64,000 bases of DNA from Olivibacter sp036959255 (GCF_036959255.1 NZ_JAWMTI010000002.1:620001-684000), one strand, 5' to 3'; positions 35,771 through 44,704 are shown, counted from the first letter of the stretch. Translations and numbers: made by a program. Notes: generated from the sequence alone by a model not told the origin.

Positions 35771-36478
35771 GTTAAAATTTTTAAGTCAGTATATGCAAGT
35801 ATACATATTATTCCTCCGCATGATTGTTAAAAAACATTAAATTCTACACCTCTAGACTGTTATTCAGATGCGGTCTTATCACATCTTAAATCATTCAGAT
35901 TACCTCCGAAACAGGTGTTGAAAGCAATACGGTTCTGAATTAAAGCGTATTTTACTCAACTTCAGATCCATTTGCAGGATACATCATTCACGACTATTGG
36001 GGCAGCTTGTTTTCTAAACTGGTGTCGCTCACATAAAATAATACTCTTCTTGATAAGAAGAATTCCTTTTTTCGTAATCTAAATTTTATTTTGGAAGGCA
36101 GTGGTTTTCAGTAAAAAAAGGCAGCTTGGCTTAAAATCGTTGAGCGATCTGCTCAGGGGATTTCCCTGGCTCAGGCATGTTTCGGGACAATTACCTTGTT
36201 CAACCGTCTTTAGTATTAAGTAGCATCTTAGCCTAGGTAGCTAAGTGAGACCTTGAGTGGTTAAAAGTGTTAGTCGAGGCCGTGGGGAATTTAACATTTC
36301 TCATGCCCTTATTTATGGAGGCCACCCCATTTTGAATGATTTTTTGAAATTTTCCGTGCTGGATAAGATCATTGGCGAAGGGGCATGCGGTCTCCGGGTG
36401 CACCGAATAGGGGATGCATTAAACGGAATTCCGAAACCTTGTCGGACTGATGCCTTTATGTTTTTTAAATCTGCTTGA
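35771..36478. other. Gene-poor region with an orphan promoter motif
   Basis: About 700 bp without a supportable gene. A + strand frame at 36257-36478 (73 codons) has no recognisable domain. The only structured items are the ECF-type motif at 36184-36208 and a small CTTAGC/GCTAAG stem (36227-36245) just after it. With the uppP and SMP-30 fragments on either side, this looks like a scar of lost genes. Confidence 0.4.
36184..36208 (+). promoter_or_regulatory. ECF-type promoter, orphan copy
   Basis: GGGACAA (36184-36190), 13 nt, CCGTC (36204-36208). Spacing is identical to the other copies. Downstream on the + strand there is only gene debris, so the promoter probably outlived its gene. Confidence 0.5.
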
Positions 36479-36712
36479 GCGGCTTCGCCCGATGAAAAGT
36501 ATGAGTATGCGAATGGCTCTGTTGATCATTTTATACGTCGGTATGAAATAGAGCCAGACAGGACTGTCCGAAATGGAAAAACTTTCATTGATTTAAGCCA
36601 TCAAGAAGGCAAAGGCATTACAGACGGAATGACGATAGATAGCAGGGGCAACCTTTGGACATTAGTTACTTTCAACGAGGATTTTTGCACAAATAAAATC
36701 AAAGAAAAGTAG
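36479..36712 (+). pseudogene. SMP-30/gluconolactonase-like fragment
   Basis: An open frame without a start codon, from just after a stop at 36476-36478 to TAG 36710-36712, reads like an internal piece of an SMP-30/LRE-like propeller lactonase: PDEKYEYANGSVDHFIRRYE, then FIDLSHQEGKGITDGMTID and SRGNLWT. In complete enzymes the metal-binding aspartate lies in this PDGM/TDGM region. The first two thirds and the C-terminus are missing. It is a decayed remnant. Confidence 0.65.
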
Positions 36713-36756
36713 GAGTGTCCAAGCTTTCAAACACTCCTACGTTTCGATGTATAAAA

Positions 36757-38226
36757 TTATTGTTTGGTTCCTTCAAGCGTTGACACGCTCTTGGCAGGAA
36801 TAGTTAAGCTATATACACCGCTTGCTGTTGGCGTAACAGTACCTTTCAGTCCCCAATGCCCTGCACTGGTCGCTGTAGTCTGGTAATTAGATAATTGTCC
36901 TCCCACAAAACCAGACAGATTGATATCCAATGGCACACTCTTACTACCTGTATTGGTCACGACCATCGCAAATTTACCCGTCTGAGGATCTTTATACGCA
37001 GATATAAGCAGTCCATTGGCATTTTGTACCGCTACGTTGATACGTTTGTAATCCGCTTTAATAAATCTGGAATAATGGCCCATCACATCATAAGCTTTGG
37101 TGAATTCTAATGAACCGTCACTTCGTGTACAGATCAATGCTTCATTATTTTGCGATGCCAACATTCCGAGCCAAAATATATAAGCACTTGCATCACATTC
37201 GGCTATCAATTTGTGCATATTAACAGCAAGCTTCAGTCCGCCTTCGATTCCGGCATCATAGTGTCCGCCATCATCCGAGGCTTCGGTTACCCACATTGGT
37301 TTACCTCCTGTATCAAATGTCCACTTTAAGGGACTCGGATTATAACCTCTTTTTCCAAAGATTAGATCCGCAACTTCAACATAACCATGGCCAGCTAGAA
37401 TATCAATATTGCTGCGGTCCATGCTAGATAAGAAGATATTGGCTGTGCCCCAGGCAGCATTTTCAGAACCAATGATTTTTGTACTTTGTAGCCCCTCTTC
37501 ATTTAATGCCGGTCTTAGGTTCTTTGTGATAAACTCGCCGAGTTTGTTCGGTGCCCAATAAGATGCATCCCAATCCGAAAACACATTTTCGGGTTCATTG
37601 CTTGGTGAGATGGCATTGATTGCTATGCCTTCATTTTGATAGGCCTTGGCAAAACCGGCCAGATAACGGGCAAAAAGCGTCGAATAGGTATTCAGATTAA
37701 GTCCATTGAACTTTTTAGCGCTGATACTATTGGGATTCGTCTTCATATAAAGTGGCGGTGTCCATGCACTCGCAATAATTATCGGAACCTGAAATCTTTC
37801 CTTGGCCTTTTTTAATATCCAAAGCTGCCCCAGCTCCTCACGTGCATCTGCGGAGAGCGCCTGATAGGCTGGGCTGCTGACTGCTACATCGATATCAACC
37901 CCCACGGGCTTAATGGTTACCACCCGATTCTGTTCATTGAATGGATAAGTATGTAACACCTTGCCCCGCAGAATATTCAACTTTAGCCCCGAATTGCCCC
38001 AGAGATAGGCCAAGATACTGTCCCTCTTCGGAGATTCAAAGAATGGAATAACACGACCGCCACGGGCACCAAAACCGTCTATTTTCTGGTGCTCCTGATC
38101 CCATTCTACGACCGCCTTTGTAGGTACATTTGCCCATTTTACATCCTTCTTACAGCCTGTAGGCCATAGGAATAACATTAATCCAAACCACGATATGGGT
38201 TTTGAAAAAAAAAGATTTCTTGTCAT
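36757..38226 (-). CDS. GH30-family glycoside hydrolase lipoprotein
   Basis: A 489-residue lipoprotein (signal FLWPTGCKKD). The TIM barrel starts with IDGFGARGGRVIPF; the acid/base glutamate is in ISPSNEPENVF and the nucleophile glutamate in MWVTEASDDGG; FWLGMLASQNNEAL precedes the C-terminal beta-sandwich (about 395-489, ending SVSTLEGTKQ). GH30 enzymes cut beta-linked glucans, xylans, fucosides or galactans; subfamily cannot be set from sequence alone. Lying beside exopolysaccharide genes it may trim or turn over the cell's own polymer, or serve foraging. Monocistronic by gaps. Confidence 0.85.
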   Translation of the reverse strand: MTRNLFFSKPISWFGLMLFLWPTGCKKDVKWANVPTKAVVEWDQEHQKIDGFGARGGRVIPFFESPKRDSILAYLWGNSGLKLNILRGKVLHTYPFNEQNRVVTIKPVGVDIDVAVSSPAYQALSADAREELGQLWILKKAKERFQVPIIIASAWTPPLYMKTNPNSISAKKFNGLNLNTYSTLFARYLAGFAKAYQNEGIAINAISPSNEPENVFSDWDASYWAPNKLGEFITKNLRPALNEEGLQSTKIIGSENAAWGTANIFLSSMDRSNIDILAGHGYVEVADLIFGKRGYNPSPLKWTFDTGGKPMWVTEASDDGGHYDAGIEGGLKLAVNMHKLIAECDASAYIFWLGMLASQNNEALICTRSDGSLEFTKAYDVMGHYSRFIKADYKRINVAVQNANGLLISAYKDPQTGKFAMVVTNTGSKSVPLDINLSGFVGGQLSNYQTTATSAGHWGLKGTVTPTASGVYSLTIPAKSVSTLEGTKQ

Positions 38227-38306
38227 AATTTTTTATTTAATAATTACGTTATTGGATTTACTTACTTGCCCGGATTATTGTAATGAGCAAAGAATTTCAC
38301 TATACT

Positions 38307-38340
38307 AAAATCCCTGACACATAAATGTGTCAAGGATTTT
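38307..38340 (-). terminator. Terminator of the fimbrillin operon
   Basis: AAAATCC-C-TGACACA (38307-38321) pairs with TGTGTCA-A-GGATTTT (38326-38340) across a 4-nt loop with one mismatch: 14 bp. The terminal T residues are inside the stem (GGATTTT on either strand). It lies about 60 bp after the fimbrillin stop. Confidence 0.7.
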
Positions 38341-38398
38341 AAACGAGCTTTTTTATACAGCCCCACCATTTGAATTTATAAAAAATTAGTTATGAACA

Positions 38399-40135
38399 TT
38401 AATCTCTAAGAAACCAGGCAAGAGCATTAGCTAACAGAAAACTATTACTCACCTCAGCTCCGTTATAATATGGTTTGTTAAGAGGTCTTCCCTCCGCATC
38501 GACAAGTAGCGGAGAAATTGTTTTGCTACCTCTATCCAGCCCTGCTAGAGTACCGCCATCGGTCCAATAAAGTAACTTATACTGTTTGTGAACAAAGCCA
38601 ATCACACCGTCATTGTTCTCGGATAATATATCAATTTTTGTTTTATCCAATAAGTCTGGTGTTATATAATTCGTGTCATCAACATCATCCCCTATAAATT
38701 TACCTCGAATATCTCCAAATGGACCGTTAGTTATCGGGTGATCTATATTCGACAAAAGTTTTACATAATTAGTATATGATTTTAAATAGGGAATATTACT
38801 TTGCGATTTCAAAACATCTACCAGACGAAGAATTCTTTCAGGTCTTTGATCCGTCTGCATACAAAGAATTGCTTTTCCGCCATCTTTAAGAAATTGAAAA
38901 ATTGCATCTGCATCACTATTGTATGATAATGTGAATGGGTATGCGAGAATGATAATATCAGGCTTATAGTTTTCAATATCTTTTGTTAAATTCCCTTTGG
39001 TATTTACATTAATAATTTCAAAGCCATCAGATTTTACCGTTCCGGTAGGTCCGAAATTAGCAGTAGAAGTTAAAAGTTTTGTTTGTTCAAGTCCATTACC
39101 TGCTACTGGCACATACCATGATCCGCCTATGGTTAAAACTCTTTTTTTACGAATAACATTGTCTTTAACAGTCAAATTAAGGTTATATTTGACTCCTGGG
39201 GTTATAGTAAGACCATTTATTAATTTATTTTTCAACGTTGTGGTTCCTATTTTAATTGACGACAAAGTTAACGACGCGTTTGAAACTTGAGGTGATGAAA
39301 CAATTATCGAACTCGTTAGATTCTTTGTATTCAATCCGTTAAAGTTCAAAGGAACTTTTCCCTCCTTCGAATCATAAGTAATCGATCCATTTAATAACTT
39401 AATATTATTTTTAACTCTATGAGGACTAAAAACTGCTTCTATTGCAGATATATTTCCAAGTTCTCCTGAATCAATAGTTACATCAATACGGCTGTAGATA
39501 TGTTTCATAACGACATCTAGATAATTTGTCGTCTCTCCTGAAATTCCTTTTTCGATAACCTGATAAAGAACATCTTTACCTGAAATTTCATCTAAAGTAG
39601 CCTCTTCCAATTTTTTATTCGGATTAGCTTCCATAGGAGTTTCTGATGAGTTAAAGGAGTAAAAGACAAACTTATAAGTCTTGCCCCCATCTAATTTCAA
39701 GTCCGTCCCATCATCCGAGGTTTGTGACCCTGTAGTATAAACTTTTTGACTGACAAAATTGCCGTTTGTTTCATATACTACAAGACGATATTTGATACCT
39801 GATGGAAGATTTTCTCTTACTTCTGTAGCTAACATCGTTTTTGCAGAGGCTTGTTTTACTGCAGACCCTTCAGCGGTTAAAGTTGCTTCAATGGCGTATT
39901 TGTCGTTTATAGGAATTGAAATTTTACTATTCTCTTTATGGGCCGAGAATGCGTTGACTTTGGGCTTTTCAGGCTCAAAACTTATTCCTTTTAAATTCAC
40001 GCGGACAATTGCCTCTCCGCCTTTTAAAAACTCTCTCTCTTCGTTCTTTTTACAACCAACGAAAATGATAAAAGATAAGACAGTCAGGTAAAAAAATACG
40101 GATCTATACATTCTAATTTTTTTCATTTTTTTCAT
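38399..40135 (-). CDS. Fimbrillin-family lipoprotein fused to a ThuA-like domain
   Basis: A 578-residue lipoprotein. The signal peptide (MKKMKKIRMYRS...) ends with FIIFVGCKKN. Residues about 40-335 look like a fimbrillin/Mfa-type two-domain beta protein (GGEAIVRVNLKGISF, YKFVFYSFNSSETP, VKYNLNLTVKDN). Residues about 340-578 are a separate alpha/beta domain resembling ThuA/GATase1-like folds: KRVLTIGGSWYVPV, PDIIILAYPFTL, FLKDGGKAILCMQT, HPITNGPFGDIRG and LANALAWFLRD. ATG 40135 was chosen because it lies 4 bp after the peptide gene; the frame is open further upstream without a good start. The fusion is unusual; function unknown. Confidence 0.72.
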   Translation of the reverse strand: MKKMKKIRMYRSVFFYLTVLSFIIFVGCKKNEEREFLKGGEAIVRVNLKGISFEPEKPKVNAFSAHKENSKISIPINDKYAIEATLTAEGSAVKQASAKTMLATEVRENLPSGIKYRLVVYETNGNFVSQKVYTTGSQTSDDGTDLKLDGGKTYKFVFYSFNSSETPMEANPNKKLEEATLDEISGKDVLYQVIEKGISGETTNYLDVVMKHIYSRIDVTIDSGELGNISAIEAVFSPHRVKNNIKLLNGSITYDSKEGKVPLNFNGLNTKNLTSSIIVSSPQVSNASLTLSSIKIGTTTLKNKLINGLTITPGVKYNLNLTVKDNVIRKKRVLTIGGSWYVPVAGNGLEQTKLLTSTANFGPTGTVKSDGFEIINVNTKGNLTKDIENYKPDIIILAYPFTLSYNSDADAIFQFLKDGGKAILCMQTDQRPERILRLVDVLKSQSNIPYLKSYTNYVKLLSNIDHPITNGPFGDIRGKFIGDDVDDTNYITPDLLDKTKIDILSENNDGVIGFVHKQYKLLYWTDGGTLAGLDRGSKTISPLLVDAEGRPLNKPYYNGAEVSNSFLLANALAWFLRD

Positions 40136-40139
40136 TTTT

Positions 40140-40325
40140 TTAATTCCAATTAATATCTCGAGATATGTCTGTTCCTTCCTGCCATTCGGTTTTAATCTGT
40201 CCGGTATCATTTACAGGCCTTACCATCGCCGATCCGGTGGCGATACCTTCCTCCATGGCAATGAGCTCTACCGTAATCAGTGGTGCTACATATGGATTCT
40301 TTTTCATTTTTTTTTCTTTCTTCAT
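40140..40325 (-). CDS. Short conserved peptide before the fimbrillin gene (61 aa)
   Basis: A 61-residue, non-secreted peptide. The N-terminus is KKNPYVAPLITVEL, which holds a YxxPxI motif; then EEGIATGSAMVRPVND and an acidic, Trp-containing C-terminus (KTEWQEGTDISRDINWN). The ATG at 40307 (MKKNPYV) is an alternative start. Peptides of this general type often sit before fimbrillin or other secreted genes in Bacteroidota. The YxxPx(I/L) pattern is also the leader element bound by PqqD-like recognition domains in lasso peptide systems, and two PqqD-like proteins are encoded in this locus. A second copy is at 59714. Expressed from the ECF-type promoter at 40494. Confidence 0.75.
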   Translation of the reverse strand: MKKEKKMKKNPYVAPLITVELIAMEEGIATGSAMVRPVNDTGQIKTEWQEGTDISRDINWN

Positions 40326-40371
40326 TTTGTTTCATTTTTATTTTAAACTTTCAAATTTTATTGAACATCTT

Positions 40372-40409
40372 GTGTATACCGGCTAAGGGAGCTCATCATC
40401 GGTATACAC
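40372..40409 (-). repeat. 10-bp inverted repeat in the leader of the peptide gene
   Basis: GTGTATACCG (40372-40381) and CGGTATACAC (40400-40409) are perfect arms with an 18-nt spacer, 47 bp upstream of the peptide start and downstream of the ECF-type promoter. It would form a strong hairpin in the 5' leader, or act as an operator. The second peptide copy lacks it. Confidence 0.6.
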
Positions 40410-40469
40410 GTATAAGAAAAGACTTTCTATGCTATTATATTCCGTTTTGATAAGCTTTCTAATGGGTAT

Positions 40470-40494
40470 GACGGATGAAAGAGCGAAATGTCCC
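40470..40494 (-). promoter_or_regulatory. ECF-type promoter of the peptide-fimbrillin operon
   Basis: On the minus strand GGGACAT (40494-40488), 13 nt, CCGTC (40474-40470). The whole block from -35 to about 15 bp past the -10 is repeated, with a few changes, upstream of the second peptide copy at 59635-59675. Confidence 0.65.
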
Positions 40495-40542
40495 TCAAAA
40501 TTTCTCCGCTTGCTTTTCTATCATAACCCAAAATACCCTACA

Positions 40543-41313
40543 CTATCTAAAGTTATAGATCACACCAAACTGTGTCGATAATATACCTTCTCCTCCCCTT
40601 CCGCCAACCTCACCGTCAAAAGCATCACCGACCATACTGCCGCGCACATCGAAGGAAAAATCGAAGTTTTGTGAAATACGGAAAGTTTGGAGTATGCCGA
40701 TATTGGGTCTCAGAGACATTCTGGAAGGATTATTGAATCCTGTGGCAAGGCCAAGCCCGGCATAGGGGATTAAATGGTACTTACGGTCTGTAAACTCGCC
40801 GTAGATATCATTGGTCCAGTCAAAAAGCACATCGGCGTGTATGTTCATAAAATGAAAAGATTGCTTTTCCAGCCATTTTGATTCATCGAAGACCTTACCG
40901 GTGCTATAGCTTCCATTTTGCGTAAGCCCTTTGGCCTGAAATCCCGTGATTCCGGCGCGCACGCCAAAGCTGTAGTTGAGCCACCTTCCGAACGAGGCAC
41001 CAAAGCTTGGGGCAATCCGTGCTCCAAAACCCTGCTGCTTGTTATGGTCGCCTAAATAGATCTGCCCCCCCACACCAGCACTGACAAACCAGGCATTGTC
41101 GGGGCTATGCCACATCCCGCCATAGCCAATTTTTGAAACGGCTCTCTTAACGTTGGGCATGCGTTCAGATCGTAAACCCTCATGGTTTATATGGAGCGCA
41201 TTATTTGCCGTTGCGGCATACATCGGGGTAATAATTCCCTTGTCTTGGGATACTTGTCCAAATACCGAGCCTACACTAAGTAAAAAAGGGACTAATACAA
41301 ATGATAATTTCAT
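40543..41313 (-). CDS. Outer-membrane beta-barrel protein, last gene of the wza-wzc operon
   Basis: A 256-residue protein with signal peptide (ends SVFGQV) and about eight to ten transmembrane strands; it ends with VIYNFR. It resembles OmpA-type barrels without a peptidoglycan domain. In several Bacteroidota such a barrel follows Wza and Wzc, so a role in outer-membrane polysaccharide export or retention is plausible but unproved. It starts 37 bp after the Wzc stop and has no promoter of its own in that gap. Confidence 0.7.
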   Translation of the reverse strand: MKLSFVLVPFLLSVGSVFGQVSQDKGIITPMYAATANNALHINHEGLRSERMPNVKRAVSKIGYGGMWHSPDNAWFVSAGVGGQIYLGDHNKQQGFGARIAPSFGASFGRWLNYSFGVRAGITGFQAKGLTQNGSYSTGKVFDESKWLEKQSFHFMNIHADVLFDWTNDIYGEFTDRKYHLIPYAGLGLATGFNNPSRMSLRPNIGILQTFRISQNFDFSFDVRGSMVGDAFDGEVGGRGGEGILSTQFGVIYNFR

Positions 41314-41349
41314 TGATGATTGTTTTTGAGTAAATAATTAAAAAAAAAT

Positions 41350-43752
41350 TTATGATGGAATAAAACGCTGGATCCTCTTTTGCCAGCACTTCCAAAGACT
41401 GCTCTTTTCTTCGTAGCCATAACCATAACCACCATATCCGTATGTGCCATAGCCATAGCGACCTTTTCCCAGGTCAAGTCCATTAAGCACAACGGCCATA
41501 TTGGTCAGCTTACGCTCCTGATGGAGCTTTTCAATTTCGGGCAGCTGCCTGCGGTCGAGTTTTCCGGCTCGTATCATAAACAAGGTCAGGTCAGAAATCC
41601 TGTCCACAATGCTCGCGTCTGCCACGATGACCATCGGCACACCATCAACCACGACATAGTCATAGCGCTCCTTGAGTTGGTTGACCAGCTGGTCCAGACG
41701 GTCTCCGAGCAGGAGCTCCACGGGATTGGGCGCAATCAACCCGATAGGGAAGCAGTCAAGGTTATGCAGCTCAGGTTTACGATGGATGATGTCATCGAGG
41801 CTAACACTGGAATCTGATAGGAAATGACTCACACCCCTGGTATTACTCAGGCCCATCCGTGCGCTCAAGGTTCCTTTACGGAGATCGAGATCCACCACAG
41901 CGACGCGCTTGTCCAAAAAGGACAGGATGGCGGCTAGGTTAATAGCCGAAAATGTTTTGCCCATGGATGTACCAAACGAAGTAAAGGTGATCACTTTGGC
42001 CGGCTTGCCGGCATGAGACATAAAATTGATGTTGGTACGCAAGATCCGAAAGGCCTCGGTCAGTGGATCACGCCCGGTTTTATCGACCAGTATTGCTGAT
42101 TGTTGGCTCGATCGACCCCGCGAAGTGGGTATCTCTCCTAAGAATGGGACAGACAACACCGCTTCAATATCCTGACGTTGCTGTACGCCGGTATTGAACA
42201 TCAAGGTCAGTAACAAGATCAATGTAGGTGCTACCAATCCAATGCTTACACCGGTAGCGACTTTACGAAACTTGCTCGGATATATTGGTTCAGCGCTCAC
42301 AGATGCGGGGTCTATCACCCGCATATTATCCTCGGTCATCGCCTGGTTGAGGGCGTTTTCTTCCCGCTTGTTCAGTAAGTAGAGATACAGTTCCTCTTTT
42401 ACTTTCTGCTGGCGTTCTACAGACAGCATCATGCGCTGTTTCTGTGGGATCTGCAGGGCCTTGCCCCGGGCAAGATTTTCTTCTTTTTTGGCGTTCTGTA
42501 TCTTGATGTCCAAGCCGGCGACAGCATTGTCAACCGCACGCCCGATGTTGGTACGCATGGCATCCAGGACGGTATTCATATCCTGTACCACCGGGTTAGC
42601 CATGCTGCTACCTTCCATCAGGCGGTTCTTGCGAAGCAGGGTGCGGTTATACTCTTCGATCTGCCCTTCTACGCTGGCGTCTACGAGCCCCGTATTATTG
42701 GGAATCAGCTCTTCCTGTTTTTTTCCGTTGTGCAGATATTGCTGCATCATTTGCGCCAGTTTACGATCGGTCTCCACCTTGGTGCGGTCCAACTGAAACT
42801 GACGGCTGTCCGAAAGATACATCTCGCCAGCAGTCTCCACATTGACACCCTGGTTGGATTCGCGCAGCTGTTCGATATTGGATTCGACCGAGCCGAGCTC
42901 ATTTTGGATGATCGCCAGGCGCTCATTGATAAAATTGGCCGTATTCACACCGATCTGATTTTTGTCTTTTAACGAGATCTCGTTGTATACACTAACCATC
43001 TCCGCGATCAGATCCGCTGCACGGTCTGGATTGCTATCCCCGATCACGACCTGCAGTACCGAAGCGTCATCTTCTAGTTGGGTTACTTTCAGGTTGTTTA
43101 AAAAGTGGCTAACCATGGCGTCTCTGTCCTGGCGCCGCACGGTAATATCCTGCCCAAAAGCCTGCTCCTGATAATAGCTGGTCGGTACCACCGTTAAACG
43201 GCCAAGGGGACTGTTTACTTCCTTGTTCAGTGTGACCATTTGTTTTTTGTTCTCCGCTCCTTTTCCGTTGAATGTCAGTTCCACCGATTTTCCGTCTATT
43301 GGTGTCACGATCACTTCAAACTGTGTTGAAGGTGATGCATTGGCCAGTTTTAACTGGATCGGGCTATGCTTGTAAAGTTCGATATCACGAAGCCCTTTCC
43401 GCACCGAGTAGCTGGTTTCGGCACCGACCCGGCTCACCGTTTCGCGCATCAGTTCCTTGGATTTGAGCTGAACGATCTCAGAGGTCACGCTGATCGAATT
43501 TACCGCGGCATTGGTAGCCGTAATGCGGGCGGTTGCAGGCGTATTCAGCGGGGTTTTGATGACCACCATTTCTGAGCTTCTGTACACAAATGGCGACTTG
43601 CTGTACTGGTAGTAAAAATAGGACCCGAAGATGATGACTGATAGCATATACCATCTCCAGTTGAAAAACAGATACCTTAGCATATCGATTACATTGATAG
43701 CACTGTTTTGTTTTTCCAGGTTAACCTGGTCTCTCGCTTTCATATTTTCCAT
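41350..43752 (-). CDS. wzc: Wzc-type polysaccharide co-polymerase and tyrosine kinase
   Basis: An 800-residue inner-membrane protein: Wzz domain with two membrane segments (about 30-50 and about 505-525), a long periplasmic coiled coil between, then a cytoplasmic BY-kinase. Walker A is the divergent TFTSFGTSMGKTFSAINLA, Walker A' VAVVDLDLRKG, Walker B YVVVDGVPMV. The C-terminus has a striking Gly-Tyr run (GRYGYGTYGYGGYGYGYEE), giving a cluster of phosphorylation sites. It controls chain length and export with Wza encoded 10 bp upstream. A start at 43743 (three codons in) is equally possible. Confidence 0.92.
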   Translation of the reverse strand: MENMKARDQVNLEKQNSAINVIDMLRYLFFNWRWYMLSVIIFGSYFYYQYSKSPFVYRSSEMVVIKTPLNTPATARITATNAAVNSISVTSEIVQLKSKELMRETVSRVGAETSYSVRKGLRDIELYKHSPIQLKLANASPSTQFEVIVTPIDGKSVELTFNGKGAENKKQMVTLNKEVNSPLGRLTVVPTSYYQEQAFGQDITVRRQDRDAMVSHFLNNLKVTQLEDDASVLQVVIGDSNPDRAADLIAEMVSVYNEISLKDKNQIGVNTANFINERLAIIQNELGSVESNIEQLRESNQGVNVETAGEMYLSDSRQFQLDRTKVETDRKLAQMMQQYLHNGKKQEELIPNNTGLVDASVEGQIEEYNRTLLRKNRLMEGSSMANPVVQDMNTVLDAMRTNIGRAVDNAVAGLDIKIQNAKKEENLARGKALQIPQKQRMMLSVERQQKVKEELYLYLLNKREENALNQAMTEDNMRVIDPASVSAEPIYPSKFRKVATGVSIGLVAPTLILLLTLMFNTGVQQRQDIEAVLSVPFLGEIPTSRGRSSQQSAILVDKTGRDPLTEAFRILRTNINFMSHAGKPAKVITFTSFGTSMGKTFSAINLAAILSFLDKRVAVVDLDLRKGTLSARMGLSNTRGVSHFLSDSSVSLDDIIHRKPELHNLDCFPIGLIAPNPVELLLGDRLDQLVNQLKERYDYVVVDGVPMVIVADASIVDRISDLTLFMIRAGKLDRRQLPEIEKLHQERKLTNMAVVLNGLDLGKGRYGYGTYGYGGYGYGYEEKSSLWKCWQKRIQRFIPS

Positions 43753-43761
43753 GATTTTATA

Positions 43762-44574
43762 CTATTTTGCGATACTGATAACAGAAATTATCAATGTCAA
43801 TGCCCCCAATAAAGAGCTGAATACCCTAAAGTTTCTTTCCTCTTTTGGCGTATAAGCGGCTGATTTGGGCTCTACGTATACGATGTCATTTTGCTGTAGA
43901 TAATAAGCCGGAGAGTCAAATATTTTTTTCGATTCGATATCGTTGAGGATCCGGACGCGCTCGCCATTCCCTTCTCGTATAACGGTGACGCGGTCTGGTG
44001 CAGCATTAGGCTCCAGTCCTCCTGCTTTGGAAATAGCCTCTAAGAGGGTCATGCGTCCATCAGGGACACTGATGACCAATTCATTGCGTACGGCCCCCAT
44101 GACGCTAACCTTGACATTGAGAATCTCAATTTTCACAATAGGGTCGTTAACGATCTTTTCTTCAATAAGTCTTTCCTGTATCAGGTTCCTGACCTCATCT
44201 AAACTCATTCCCACAACCTGAAGATTGCCCAAGAGCGGAAATGTAATCTCGCCCTGCTGGTCCACTAGGTAATTCTGTCCACCTGCGTTCGCCCTGTTCT
44301 CTGTCTTGATCTCTCCATTATCCCGTATGCTGTAAGTTCCGGTGCCGGTTAGGAAGGGTGCCACCAATTCCGGATTTTTTGACCCCACAGTAATGCTGAG
44401 GCGGTCATTTTTTTGAATACGGAGCAGTGACATTTCCTGAATTTTTAATGCCGAATCCGGAACCATGTCATTGACATATACTATTTTTTTCGATGTCATG
44501 CACGAAGTCATCAGCAGCAAACTGAGTAAACTGAGCATGACCATTTTTTTAAAATTATTCATCTTCATCTTCAT
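43762..44574 (-). CDS. wza: Wza-type polysaccharide export lipoprotein
   Basis: A 270-residue lipoprotein (signal LLLMTSCMTS) with a Poly_export domain (about 45-150: IQKNDRLSITVGSKNPELV, YLVDQQGEITFPLLGNLQVV) and an SLBB domain (about 155-235: VSVMGAVRNELVISVPDGRM, VTVIREGN). A C-terminal hydrophobic helix (LLGALTLIISVIS) follows; in Bacteroidota this shorter Wza form is common. It builds the outer-membrane export channel. First gene of the wza-wzc-barrel operon, 49 bp after its ECF-type -10. Confidence 0.9.
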   Translation of the reverse strand: MKMKMNNFKKMVMLSLLSLLLMTSCMTSKKIVYVNDMVPDSALKIQEMSLLRIQKNDRLSITVGSKNPELVAPFLTGTGTYSIRDNGEIKTENRANAGGQNYLVDQQGEITFPLLGNLQVVGMSLDEVRNLIQERLIEEKIVNDPIVKIEILNVKVSVMGAVRNELVISVPDGRMTLLEAISKAGGLEPNAAPDRVTVIREGNGERVRILNDIESKKIFDSPAYYLQQNDIVYVEPKSAAYTPKEERNFRVFSSLLGALTLIISVISIAK

Positions 44575-44622
44575 TTATTAACTATTTTATTGCTATGTCT
44601 GCGCTTGCGAGACATTAATAAA

Positions 44623-44647
44623 TACGGCCGGGGCTTTCGATTGTCCC
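44623..44647 (-). promoter_or_regulatory. ECF-type promoter of the wza-wzc operon
   Basis: On the minus strand GGGACAA (44647-44641), 13 nt, CCGTA (44627-44623). The -10 differs from the others in its last base (CGTA, not CGTC). Confidence 0.55.
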
Positions 44648-44704
44648 GAAGAAAAATTTATTTTTTTTTGGAATAGTTAATATAAAATAAGCGACCGCTT
44701 TCTC

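Noticed and set aside
36257..36478. 73-codon + strand frame after the orphan promoter
   Set aside because: No domain, signal peptide or neighbour support; it lies in a decayed region. It may be a remnant but cannot be named.
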